Assembly: GCA_903896585.1 (NCBI GenBank)
Contig: CAITYI010000363.1
Coordinates: 1-16,730 of the forward strand
Direction of reading: 5' to 3'
Length of the DNA stretch: 16,730 bases
Origin: an uncultured bacterium
Lineage (GTDB): Bacteria; Actinomycetota; Actinomycetes; S36-B12
Shown here in pieces: positions 7,444 to 13,552 of the stretch (position 1 is its first letter; the number at the start of each line of letters is the position of its first letter). Below the pieces are notes generated by a model. That model made no database searches, was not told the origin of the DNA, and was given only the letters and a program-made list of their open reading frames with translations. A program made the position numbers and the translations under genes.

Positions 7444-8638
7444 TCAGGGCCTCTGCGGGAATCCAGAGATCATCCGAGCAGTCCATACGGACATAATCGT
7501 CGATCTCAGCGTTGGTAAAGATGGGAACTTCGACGTTCACGAAGCTCGAAACGGGCTTGCCTTCAAGAGTGGCAACCGCCGTGTCGAGACACTCAGCAGA
7601 GTGCGCCGGTGGGTACCCGATAGCAGCGAACTCAACGTTGTTCTCCTTGGCGAGCTTGAGGAACCCGTTCAGTGGTTCAGCAGTCATTGGCGGAATTGGG
7701 AGTCCGGCCTCTTTGTAGGCCTGAATAACACCCACATTCTGCAATCCACTGTCTGACCAAATGGCATCGATTGAGTCTCCGAACTTCGAGATCATCTGCT
7801 CCATGATGGTCTTGCCCTCTGTTGGTGACCAGTTGGTGTACTGGGTGTCGAGAATCTCGATATCCGGGTACAACGCGAATACTTCGTTCGCACCTTCCAG
7901 ACGACTTTCTGCAGTAGGTACACCTGGAATGCCGGCGAGCATGACGATCTTGCCAGCGCCACCGACCTTCTGTGCAATCCATTCTGCTGCAAGAGATCCA
8001 TTGAGGCGGTTGTCACGATCCACACGTGAAACATTCACCGTGGTGTCAACAATGCCCGTGCAGAGGATGATCGGGATGCCTTCTGCCGCAGCCCGCTCCA
8101 ATGGGGCCTTAATGGCTGGTCCCATGGGGGTGACAATTATTGCGTCAACACCCTTTGCAACGAGGTCATTGATGTCGTTGACCTGCTTGTCCTCTTTACC
8201 GTCGGCTCCCACGTACTCGAGAGTCACACCGAGCTCAGTGGCGCGAGCCTTAAGAGTCTCATCGTAGATTGCTGCCCACGAGTTAGTCGGTCCCTGAGAG
8301 GCGAATCCGATAGTGAAGGGGCCTTCCTTCTTGTACTGCGCCGTGTCGACTTCAACAATTCCCGCATCGGTAGCAATGATTCCTGGGTTGGCCAGACCAA
8401 GAGCGCTCCAGTCCTGCTCCCAAGCCGTGGCAAGCGCATTCGAGGATTCAGCAGCAGCCTCTTCGGCCACTTCCGCTGAAGACTCCTCAGCAACTGCAGT
8501 TTCTTCTGCAGCTACGGTTTCTTCTGCCGCGGAGTCAGCAGAATCGCTGCTTCCACTTGAACAAGCTGCGACTAACGATGCAGCTGCGAGCAGGCTGACA
8601 ACACTCGACACCCTGCGAGTCGTTTTGCTTCTAATCAT
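7409..8638 (-). CDS. Lipoprotein sugar-binding protein of the ABC importer (RbsB/LacI-type periplasmic-binding fold)
   Basis: A 409-residue protein with a lipoprotein signal peptide: positively charged MIRSKTTRR, a hydrophobic core, and lipobox LVAAC with C26 as the lipidated cysteine. A long acidic Ala/Glu/Ser linker covers roughly 28-67. The type I periplasmic-binding fold spans about 105-390: 'FTIGFASQGPTNSWAA', 'GVDAIIVTPMGPA', 'DRDNRLNGSLAAEWIA', and 'DAIWSDSGLQNVGVIQAY'. It should sit on the outer face of the membrane and deliver a sugar-like ligand to the permeases. The ATG has GAGGAAG 7 nt upstream. A 16-bp tandem repeat array sits just before it, and a strong hairpin just after its stop. 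The protein ends with an unusual C-terminal cysteine (KLC). The ligand is unknown. Confidence 0.93.
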   Translation of the reverse strand: MIRSKTTRRVSSVVSLLAAASLVAACSSGSSDSADSAAEETVAAEETAVAEESSAEVAEEAAAESSNALATAWEQDWSALGLANPGIIATDAGIVEVDTAQYKKEGPFTIGFASQGPTNSWAAIYDETLKARATELGVTLEYVGADGKEDKQVNDINDLVAKGVDAIIVTPMGPAIKAPLERAAAEGIPIILCTGIVDTTVNVSRVDRDNRLNGSLAAEWIAQKVGGAGKIVMLAGIPGVPTAESRLEGANEVFALYPDIEILDTQYTNWSPTEGKTIMEQMISKFGDSIDAIWSDSGLQNVGVIQAYKEAGLPIPPMTAEPLNGFLKLAKENNVEFAAIGYPPAHSAECLDTAVATLEGKPVSSFVNVEVPIFTNAEIDDYVRMDCSDDLWIPAEALSAEVLSSLKLC

Positions 8639-8650
8639 GTGTTCTTCCTC

Positions 8651-8714
8651 TTCTCTTGTGAACGGGTTCTTTTATGAACGGGTTCTTTTATAAACGGGTT
8701 CTCTTATGAACGGT
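8651..8714. repeat. Four contiguous copies of a 16-bp repeat upstream of the binding-protein gene
   Basis: The units on the plus strand are TTCTCTTGTGAACGGG (8651-8666), TTCTTTTATGAACGGG (8667-8682), TTCTTTTATAAACGGG (8683-8698) and TTCTCTTATGAACGGT (8699-8714). They are head-to-tail with no spacers and one to three differences between copies. Each junction also gives a short GTTC-N6-GAAC inverted repeat. The array fills most of the 118-bp gap between the upstream permease stop (8757) and the binding-protein ATG (8638). It ends about 12 bp from that start codon, beside its ribosome-binding site. It may be a protein- or RNA-level control element for the binding protein, or slippage debris. Confidence 0.9.
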
Positions 8715-8756
8715 TTTGCAGATTCAGCACATAAAGATTGGTGCCAGAGAGAATGT

Positions 8757-9725
8757 TTATCCACCTCTCCTTCCCCACTGCGTGGTTTGAACAGCGACGG
8801 CAACGGCAATGATCACGCCCTTGACGACGAGTTGAAGCCACTCAGCAGCTCCGGAGATCGCGATGACGTTCAAAACGGAGGCGATAACAAGAGCCCCGAT
8901 TGTCGAGCGTCCGATACCACCCACGCCACCTGCAAAGGATGTTCCACCAATCACCGCGGCAGCGATGGAGTCCAGGTCGTATCCCAATCCAAGGTAGGCA
9001 TCCACATAACCGATATATCCGCCGAGCAGGAATCCGGCGAAGACGGCAAGAACCGCACAGGCAACATAAGCGCTGGCTATCACCCAAGCTGTGGGAACGC
9101 CGCTAAGTCGCGCCGCCTCGGGGTTTCCACCCGTCGAATAAATCCATTTGCCCCACACCGATTTGTTCAGCGTGAGGGCGAGGATGACCAAAAGCACGGC
9201 CGCGATGACGGTGGGAGAAGGAAGTCCAAACCAGCGATCCGTACCAACGGTGGCCAAGGCAGTGGGCACGCTACCGCCCGGAACGCCCTGGGTCCACGCA
9301 GTCTGTACTCCCAGAATGAGAACCGTTGTCGCGATGGTGGCCACGAAGGGCGGAACCCGCCGGACCACGATAAGGAATGCGTTCACCAATCCAATGAGGA
9401 TTCCAGCAATGAGAGCAATACCGACCGCCAGCAGGAGTCGATCGTTTTGTCCCTCACTCACGCGGGCAACGATGATCATGCTCAACGTAATTGTGGCCCC
9501 AACGGAGAGGTCAACCCCACGCACGAGAAGAACCAGCGTCTGGCCCGCAGCCACGATGGCCAAGATGGCAACTTGTCGACTGAGATTTGACAGGTTCGAG
9601 GGGGCGAAGAATTCTGGAGCGAAGATCAGCGCCGCAACGAGGATGAACACCACGCCAAAAAGGGGCGTCAGTGATGCGATGCCCCCTGGTAGCAATCGTC
9701 TCGACTTTACATCCACCAGATTCAC
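8757..9725 (-). CDS. Sugar ABC transporter permease (RbsC family), second of two
   Basis: A hydrophobic 322-residue permease of the ribose/galactose type. The motif GVDLSVGATITL (70-81) is canonical. The coupling region 'GGNPEAARLSGVPTAW' (199-214) and VIGGTSFAGGVGGIG (258-272) follow. It is diverged from the other permease at 4925-5878, so the importer probably has a heterodimeric membrane channel, as in Lsr-type systems. The start is GTG at 9725, in a GTGA overlap with the peptidase stop, which ties the peptidase to the transport operon. The gene ends with TAA at 8757 and is followed by the repeat-bearing gap before the binding protein. Confidence 0.92.
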   Translation of the reverse strand: MNLVDVKSRRLLPGGIASLTPLFGVVFILVAALIFAPEFFAPSNLSNLSRQVAILAIVAAGQTLVLLVRGVDLSVGATITLSMIIVARVSEGQNDRLLLAVGIALIAGILIGLVNAFLIVVRRVPPFVATIATTVLILGVQTAWTQGVPGGSVPTALATVGTDRWFGLPSPTVIAAVLLVILALTLNKSVWGKWIYSTGGNPEAARLSGVPTAWVIASAYVACAVLAVFAGFLLGGYIGYVDAYLGLGYDLDSIAAAVIGGTSFAGGVGGIGRSTIGALVIASVLNVIAISGAAEWLQLVVKGVIIAVAVAVQTTQWGRRGG

Positions 9726-10903
9726 GCTGCCTCGCAGAAGTCTCGAATAAGAGCTTCATAGATTGGAACTGCTTGCTCAAGTGCTGTGATGCTCACTCGT
9801 TCATCTGCTGCGTGTGCATACTCGAGTAGCCCTGGTCCAAATGCAGGAAGGGTTGGTATCCCGAGCATCCCCTGTAGCCAGCACGCATCTGTCGTGCCCG
9901 GAAATGCTCCGAGTGGCAAAGTGGACCCAAGGACTTTTTCAGCTGCCCGCTGACAACTGGTCACCACCGGGTCATCGTGGGACACCTCTGTCGGTGGCAG
10001 CCAATCCCTCGGTGCCAACTCGAATCTGGCTGATGCGTGGATACCGTCTTGTTCAAAGCCCGCCAGGAATTCAGTTAACTCCGACGTGAAAGTCTCGCGA
10101 CTCATGCCAGGAACTAGCCGGATATCACTGGCAAAGGTCGCCAAACCCGGAACAACACCAAAACCAACGCCACCGGAGACCATGACGCCGGCATTAACCG
10201 TGGGAGTTGCATTCAATGTGTTACTGGGGAAGGAGGGAACAAAGTCACGCGCGAAAGCTTGCATCACGGTGGCCATGGCGAGCGTGGCGAACTGGTAGCC
10301 CTTGATTCGAGAGAGGCTGGAGTGTCCCTGTCTGCCTTCGACGTCTATGTACACATTGGCGATTCCTCGACTGACAACATTGAGCATGTCCCAGTCCTGC
10401 ATGATGCCACCGGGCTCGCCAATCACTATTGCGTCAGCATTGACCAGTTTCTCCTCAGCTAAATACCGAGAGCCGTACATCGATCCGTACTCTTCATCTG
10501 CCGTGAAAACCAGTGTGAGTCGCCCTCGGGATGGTGCGGCCTGGGCGACGCGCGCCGCCGCAATGAGCATTGCAGCGACTCCACCCTTCATGTCGCACGT
10601 TCCCAGACCGTGCAGATTGCCATCGATGATCTCCCCCACGAAGGGGTTCGTGGCCCAGTTGGCATCTCCGACGGGTTTGGTGTCAATATGCCCACTCAGC
10701 GCTAGGTGACGCCCGCCAGCACCGAAGTCAAGATCAATCAGGACGTTGGGGCGCTCGGGCTCTTTTGCCAGGATTCGGATGTCGGTCAGACCGGCGGATC
10801 GAGCGAAATCGGAAACCGCTACTGCCATTTCCCGTTCATCGCCAGGCAAGTTTGGGCTCGGCACTTCCACAAAGTGTCGGGTAAGAGCGACGACATCATG
10901 CAC
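9722..10903 (-). CDS. M20-family zinc metallopeptidase/amidohydrolase (ArgE/DapE/CPG2-like)
   Basis: A 393-residue M20 enzyme. Metal ligands and catalytic residues are visible: H72 and D74 (SGHIDTKP), bridging D104 (GTCDMKGG), catalytic E137 with E138 (TADEEYG), E163 (GEPGG), and late H364 (EYAHAADER). The family hydrolyses amide bonds in N-acyl amino acids, dipeptides or related conjugates. No signal peptide is seen, so it should be cytoplasmic. The start is GTG at 10903, with an AGAGG ribosome-binding site 6 nt upstream. A promoter with IclR-like sites lies 100-140 bp upstream, and its end overlaps the next permease gene. Being first in a sugar-import operon suggests it acts on the imported molecule, for example by deacylation or conjugate cleavage. 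That function is inferred. DapE/ArgE biosynthetic roles are less likely in this setting. Confidence 0.9.
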   Translation of the reverse strand: MHDVVALTRHFVEVPSPNLPGDEREMAVAVSDFARSAGLTDIRILAKEPERPNVLIDLDFGAGGRHLALSGHIDTKPVGDANWATNPFVGEIIDGNLHGLGTCDMKGGVAAMLIAAARVAQAAPSRGRLTLVFTADEEYGSMYGSRYLAEEKLVNADAIVIGEPGGIMQDWDMLNVVSRGIANVYIDVEGRQGHSSLSRIKGYQFATLAMATVMQAFARDFVPSFPSNTLNATPTVNAGVMVSGGVGFGVVPGLATFASDIRLVPGMSRETFTSELTEFLAGFEQDGIHASARFELAPRDWLPPTEVSHDDPVVTSCQRAAEKVLGSTLPLGAFPGTTDACWLQGMLGIPTLPAFGPGLLEYAHAADERVSITALEQAVPIYEALIRDFCEAA

Positions 10904-10913
10904 CGCACACCTC

Positions 10914-10949
10914 TTATTCCCTAGACTCGAGTTATTCCCTAGGCTCGAG
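10914..10949. repeat. 18-bp tandem duplication in the peptidase leader
   Basis: TTATTCCCTAGACTCGAG at 10914-10931 is followed immediately by TTATTCCCTAGGCTCGAG at 10932-10949, with a single mismatch. It lies in the predicted 5' leader of the M20 operon, starting 10 bp upstream of the GTG codon. On the transcribed strand each copy contains AGGGAATAA. The ribosome-binding site AGAGG directly abuts the first copy. A function is not evident. Confidence 0.9.
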
Positions 10950-10955
10950 CTTTTG

Positions 10956-10983
10956 CCAGTTCCATAAATTTCCCAGTTCCATA
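10956..10983. repeat. Direct repeat CCAGTTCCATA, 17-bp period
   Basis: CCAGTTCCATA occurs at 10956-10966 and again at 10973-10983. The second copy runs into the IclR-like inverted repeats at 10976-11001. The first may be a lone half-site (GTTCCA) of the same regulator, or a copy made by duplication. Confidence 0.8.
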
Positions 10984-11001
10984 GAATGGAACCGTGTTCC
11001 A
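10976..11001 (-). promoter_or_regulatory. Predicted IclR-family operator (two overlapping inverted repeats)
   Basis: TGGAAC-CGT-GTTCCA at 10987-11001 is a perfect 6-bp inverted repeat with a 3-bp centre. GTTCCAT-AGA-ATGGAAC at 10976-10992 is a perfect 7-bp inverted repeat sharing the middle arm. The 15-bp geometry with a 3-bp centre matches known IclR-family operators, for example the KdgR-type TGAAAC-N3-GTTTCA. The site lies just downstream of the -10 box of the M20 operon promoter, covering roughly +4 to +30 if transcription starts near 11005. The IclR-family gene of this window starts about 1.5 kb upstream. Repression of the transport/catabolic operon is the inference. Confidence 0.7.
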
Positions 11002-11011
11002 GATTACGAAC

Positions 11012-11040
11012 AATCTAGTGCGTGGAAATTTTCCTGTCAA
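11012..11040 (-). promoter_or_regulatory. Predicted sigma70-type promoter of the M20/ABC operon
   Basis: On the minus strand a perfect -35 box TTGACA (11040-11035) is separated by 17 bp from TAGATT (11017-11012). The expected start is near 11005, giving a leader of about 100 nt before the peptidase GTG at 10903. It is the clearest promoter in the window, and probably drives everything from the peptidase to the left edge. Confidence 0.75.
11024..11034. promoter_or_regulatory. Pseudo-palindrome in the promoter spacer
   Basis: GGAAATTTTCC (GGAAA and TTTCC-type arms) sits exactly between the -10 and -35 boxes and, preceded by T, resembles the E. coli IclR type of site (TGGAAAT-N-ATTTCCA). It could be a second operator allowing co-operative repression, or a chance AT-rich palindrome. 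Confidence 0.4.
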
Positions 11041-11045
11041 CGGGT

Positions 11046-11067
11046 TTTCATTACGATTTCATGACGT
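11046..11067. repeat. Degenerate 11-bp tandem repeat upstream of the -35 box
   Basis: TTTCATTACGA (11046-11056) is followed by TTTCATGACGT (11057-11067), with two differences. It lies 6 bp upstream of the -35 hexamer, where an activator or UP element would act. It may equally be a slippage product. Confidence 0.6.
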
Positions 11068-11084
11068 ATTCAGGATGTACTCAT

Positions 11085-11118
11085 CACGTAATCCCACCAC
11101 GTAATTTCTTCACGTAAT
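11085..11118. repeat. Three CACGTAAT boxes at an exact 13-bp period
   Basis: CACGTAAT is found at 11085-11092, 11098-11105 and 11111-11118, that is ATTACGTG three times on the transcribed strand, 45-80 bp upstream of the -35 box. The 5-bp linkers differ while the 8-bp core is identical. It could be an activator array or the relic of a 13-bp tandem duplication. The 13-bp period does not keep the sites on one face of the helix. Confidence 0.8.
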
Positions 11119-11140
11119 CGACCCGCCGGTCCAGCCGCGA

Positions 11141-11626
11141 TTAGTCCTCTTTGTAGTGCTTAGCCCAATCAACACCCTGCCAGGACCACATGCGCACGGG
11201 ATCAAGTCGGAATAGCCATCTCTTCTTGTCGAGTGTGGGCTCCAAATATTTGGGTCCATTTGGGCCGAGGTAACGCACACTCATCCGCTCTGCAATGGGA
11301 ACCCATTGCCCGCCAAGGTTGGGACCCTCTACTTTGATGGCCTCGCACTGCGCAATAACTTTTCGTAATGCACCTTCTTCGTCAACCGTGATTGCACATT
11401 TCGGATTCAGATCCAAGTACTCGGCCCAAGCTGACTTCAGACGCGGGATGACCCAGAAAGAATCACCGTCCCATTCAAACCAACACGGAACAACATAGGG
11501 CCAACCGTCTTTGTCCAGACATGCCAGACGGGCAATTTTTCCTTCGGCTAGAAAGCTTTCGAACTCCTCACTTTGCAAGCCGCCGATCTTGCCCCGCCAG
11601 CTTTCATCCTTATTAACTTCAGACAT
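11141..11626 (-). CDS. Pyridoxamine 5'-phosphate oxidase-family (FMN split-barrel) protein
   Basis: A 161-residue protein with the flavin-binding split-barrel pattern: 'FLAEGKIARLACLDKDGWPYVVPCWFEWDGDSFWVIPR' near 26-63, then 'CAITVDEEGALRKVIAQCEAIKVEG' near 77-101. These are the strand pairs seen in PPOX-like proteins that bind FMN, F420 or heme. It lacks the length and features of true PdxH, so an oxidoreductase or flavin/cofactor-binding role is more likely than vitamin B6 synthesis. The ATG at 11626 has a strong GGAGG site 7-8 nt upstream and lies 30 bp after the IclR gene, so the two are probably co-transcribed. Its role in the cluster is unknown. Confidence 0.8.
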   Translation of the reverse strand: MSEVNKDESWRGKIGGLQSEEFESFLAEGKIARLACLDKDGWPYVVPCWFEWDGDSFWVIPRLKSAWAEYLDLNPKCAITVDEEGALRKVIAQCEAIKVEGPNLGGQWVPIAERMSVRYLGPNGPKYLEPTLDKKRWLFRLDPVRMWSWQGVDWAKHYKED

Positions 11627-11656
11627 TAATAACCTCCAGAATGTCGCCTTCGCGAA

Positions 11657-12466
11657 CTAGTTGTTGAAGCCCAGACGATACGAGACATCAAGTGCTGCCT
11701 CGGCAACCATGGGACCCAAATGAGATATCGAATCTATCGTAATCCTGTTGGCGGGGCCAGCAAGGCTGATCGCTGCAATTGGTAATCCATCATGACCAAA
11801 GATCGGTGCCCCAACACAACGAATACCTTCTTCATTCTCAACGTCGTCTAGGGAATATCCGCGAGCCCTAATCTGTTCGAGATCTTCTCTGAGTTGATCG
11901 GCTGTAGTAATTGTTTGAGCAGTTCGCGCCTCAAGCTCACCCGAACAGATGGAATCTATGAGGTCAGAAGAAGAAAACGCTAGGAGTGCCTTCCCCAACC
12001 CGGTGCAATACAGCGGATTCATCGCCCCAACTTCACTATGCATGCGCACCGCCAGCGGGCTTTCAACCTTCTCTAGGTACACGACCCAAGGAAACTGGAG
12101 AATGCCAAGGTGACAGGTTTCTAATGTTGACTTTGTGAGTTCCTCCATGCGTGGACGAGCAAAAGATCTGATGTCAGTCTGCTTGAGAAAATTCATGCCC
12201 ATTGCAAGCAGGAGAGCTCCCGGACCGTAGCGACCTTGATCGTCTACCCTCAACAGCCCCTTCTCCGCAAGAACACTGAGCAATCTGTGACAGGTTGTCT
12301 TGGGAAGCCCGGTCCGTGCGACCACGTCGATCAGTCGTACCGGTTCCTGCGAGTGCAGTGCAACGGTTTCAAGGATCTTGATTGACCGTAAGACTGACCG
12401 AGAGGCATTCTCCGCTTCTCCGGCACCCTGAGCACCAACTCTTGGAGCACCAACTTTTGCCATCAT
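11657..12466 (-). CDS. IclR-family transcriptional regulator
   Basis: A 269-residue regulator with an N-terminal winged helix-turn-helix (about 24-80; 'SVLRSIKILETVALHSQEPV', 'GLPKTTCHRLLSVLAEKGLL') and a C-terminal GAF-like effector domain (about 95-265; 'PLYCTGLGKALLAF', 'GIRCVGAPIF', 'AAISLAGPANR'). Family members are usually local repressors or activators that respond to small acids or sugar derivatives. The ATG at 12466 is followed at once by a second ATG, and AAAGGGTGGG lies upstream. A TGGAAC-N3-GTTCCA site in front of the downstream M20/ABC operon is the probable target. No equivalent site is seen directly upstream of this gene, so autoregulation is not supported. Confidence 0.93.
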   Translation of the reverse strand: MMAKVGAPRVGAQGAGEAENASRSVLRSIKILETVALHSQEPVRLIDVVARTGLPKTTCHRLLSVLAEKGLLRVDDQGRYGPGALLLAMGMNFLKQTDIRSFARPRMEELTKSTLETCHLGILQFPWVVYLEKVESPLAVRMHSEVGAMNPLYCTGLGKALLAFSSSDLIDSICSGELEARTAQTITTADQLREDLEQIRARGYSLDDVENEEGIRCVGAPIFGHDGLPIAAISLAGPANRITIDSISHLGPMVAEAALDVSYRLGFNN

Positions 12467-12553
12467 GGACCCACCCTTTCAGATTGAGGTTCATGTGGTC
12501 CAACAAGGCTCGCCTTCAGTGCGCTGTTGGCTTCGAGTGAATGCTCGTGAAGG

Positions 12554-13303
12554 TTACCGAGGGGGTGACAATCGGTGCATGCCTCCATCGACGTCCAAGA
12601 TTGTTCCAGTAGTAGATGACGCGCGAGGATCTGCAAGGTAACAAATAGCAAATGCGACTTCCTCTGCAGAAACCAGGCGCCCAATCGGCTGCCGTGCCTC
12701 CAAAGAACGTTTTGCCTCTACGGGGTCAGCGGCTTGGGCTAAGAGTCGAGCTACCCAAGGAGTGTCGGCAGTGCCCGGAGCTACTGCATTCACTCGAATG
12801 CCATCACCTAAGAAATCTGTTGCCATGTCCAAGGTCATGGCCATGACGGCGCCCTTAGTCGCGCCATAGACAACACGGTTAGCAAGTCCCATGTGGCTTG
12901 CAATAGAGGCTAAATTCACAATCGACGCAGAATCGGAGGCACGAAGATGGGGTAGAGCAGCGCGGCAAACCCGCGCAATCCCGATGACATTGACGTTGAG
13001 GGACAACTCCCACTCTTCATCAGTGTTGGCATCCACGCGACCTGCCGAAGAAATGCCTGCACTATTCACCACAACATCAATACCGCCAAGGACTTTACTT
13101 GCCTGTGCGACGGCCTCAGAGACTGAAGTCGAATCGCCCACATCCGTGTAGATGTAATGGATGCCTTCTTGATCCGGCGGATTGAGATCCAAGGAAGCTA
13201 CAACGTAACCCTGCTCAAGCATCAAGGCGGCGGTCGCAAGACCGATTCCTGACGAACCTCCAGTGATGATCGCCTTACGCTGCCTAACTTCACTAATCGA
13301 CAT
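12554..13303 (-). CDS. Short-chain dehydrogenase/reductase (SDR), sugar or sugar-acid oxidoreductase
   Basis: A classical SDR of 249 residues. The cofactor motif TGGSSGIG is at 14-21, D39 (SLDLN) after strand 2 favours NAD, and NSAG lies at 80-83. The structural Asn is N105, and the catalytic residues are S133, Y146 and K150 (YGATK). The tail TGTILDVDGGM is the usual SDR ending. Relatives in sugar-acid operons include L-fucose/L-rhamnose dehydrogenases and 2-keto-3-deoxy-L-fuconate dehydrogenase, so oxidation of a sugar hydroxyl is the best inference. The ATG has AAAGGG upstream. It is the first gene of the regulatory module, 87 bp before the IclR gene and 249 bp after the end of hemW. Confidence 0.9.
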   Translation of the reverse strand: MSISEVRQRKAIITGGSSGIGLATAALMLEQGYVVASLDLNPPDQEGIHYIYTDVGDSTSVSEAVAQASKVLGGIDVVVNSAGISSAGRVDANTDEEWELSLNVNVIGIARVCRAALPHLRASDSASIVNLASIASHMGLANRVVYGATKGAVMAMTLDMATDFLGDGIRVNAVAPGTADTPWVARLLAQAADPVEAKRSLEARQPIGRLVSAEEVAFAICYLADPRASSTTGTILDVDGGMHRLSPPR

Positions 13304-13552
13304 GGTTCCCTTTCATCAATTTAAATCAGTACCGGACTGCCTCTTCAATACGCTGCAATTTGACATCAAATCCGTAGCGCTCACACATCTCTTGAGTACC
13401 AATTGAACCCAGACACGTGACCCTGAAGGACTGGACTTTAGATTACTTGGGCTTCATGCCGGATGAACAAGCCCCATCACACTCGTCACGCTCGTCATCG
13501 AACTTCCACAGTTAAAACTCTGTCACGGTGAGTCTGTCGCCAGCGTTGTGTC
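13304..13552. other. Intergenic region between hemW and the SDR gene
   Basis: This 249-bp gap marks the junction between the housekeeping genes and the catabolic cluster. It holds no convincing terminator (no stem with a U-run after the hemW stop) and no clear promoter. The best promoter candidate is a weak TTGAAG-17 bp-TTTAAA on the minus strand (13348-13320), which would leave almost no leader. A short CACTCGTCA/CGCTCGTCA tandem lies at 13480-13497. A minus-strand open frame with coding-like composition occupies 13326-13442 and is discussed as a finding. Confidence 0.6.

Noticed and set aside
7761..8267. Plus-strand open frame of 168 codons opposite the binding-protein gene
   Set aside because: Antisense shadow: low-complexity Ser/Ala/Thr/Pro translation, no ribosome-binding site, and full overlap with a well-supported gene.
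8651..8714. CRISPR array or LexA-type (GAAC-N4-GTTC) operator
   Set aside because: The repeat units are contiguous with no spacers and only 16 bp long, and the GAAC/GTTC arms are separated by 2 or 6 bp rather than the 4 bp of a LexA box.
8706..9590. Long plus-strand open frame (294 codons) opposite the second permease
   Set aside because: Its translation is rich in Asn, Gly, Asp, Arg and His without domain motifs, as expected from the antisense of a hydrophobic membrane-protein gene. The minus-strand permease has clear family motifs.
13320..13348. TTGAAG-17 bp-TTTAAA as a promoter for the SDR gene
   Set aside because: Both hexamers are weak, and the implied start would fall at the ribosome-binding site, leaving almost no leader.
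13500..13552. Terminator after hemW
   Set aside because: Only 4-bp complementary stretches and short direct repeats (TCTGTC) are present. No stable stem with a U-run is seen.
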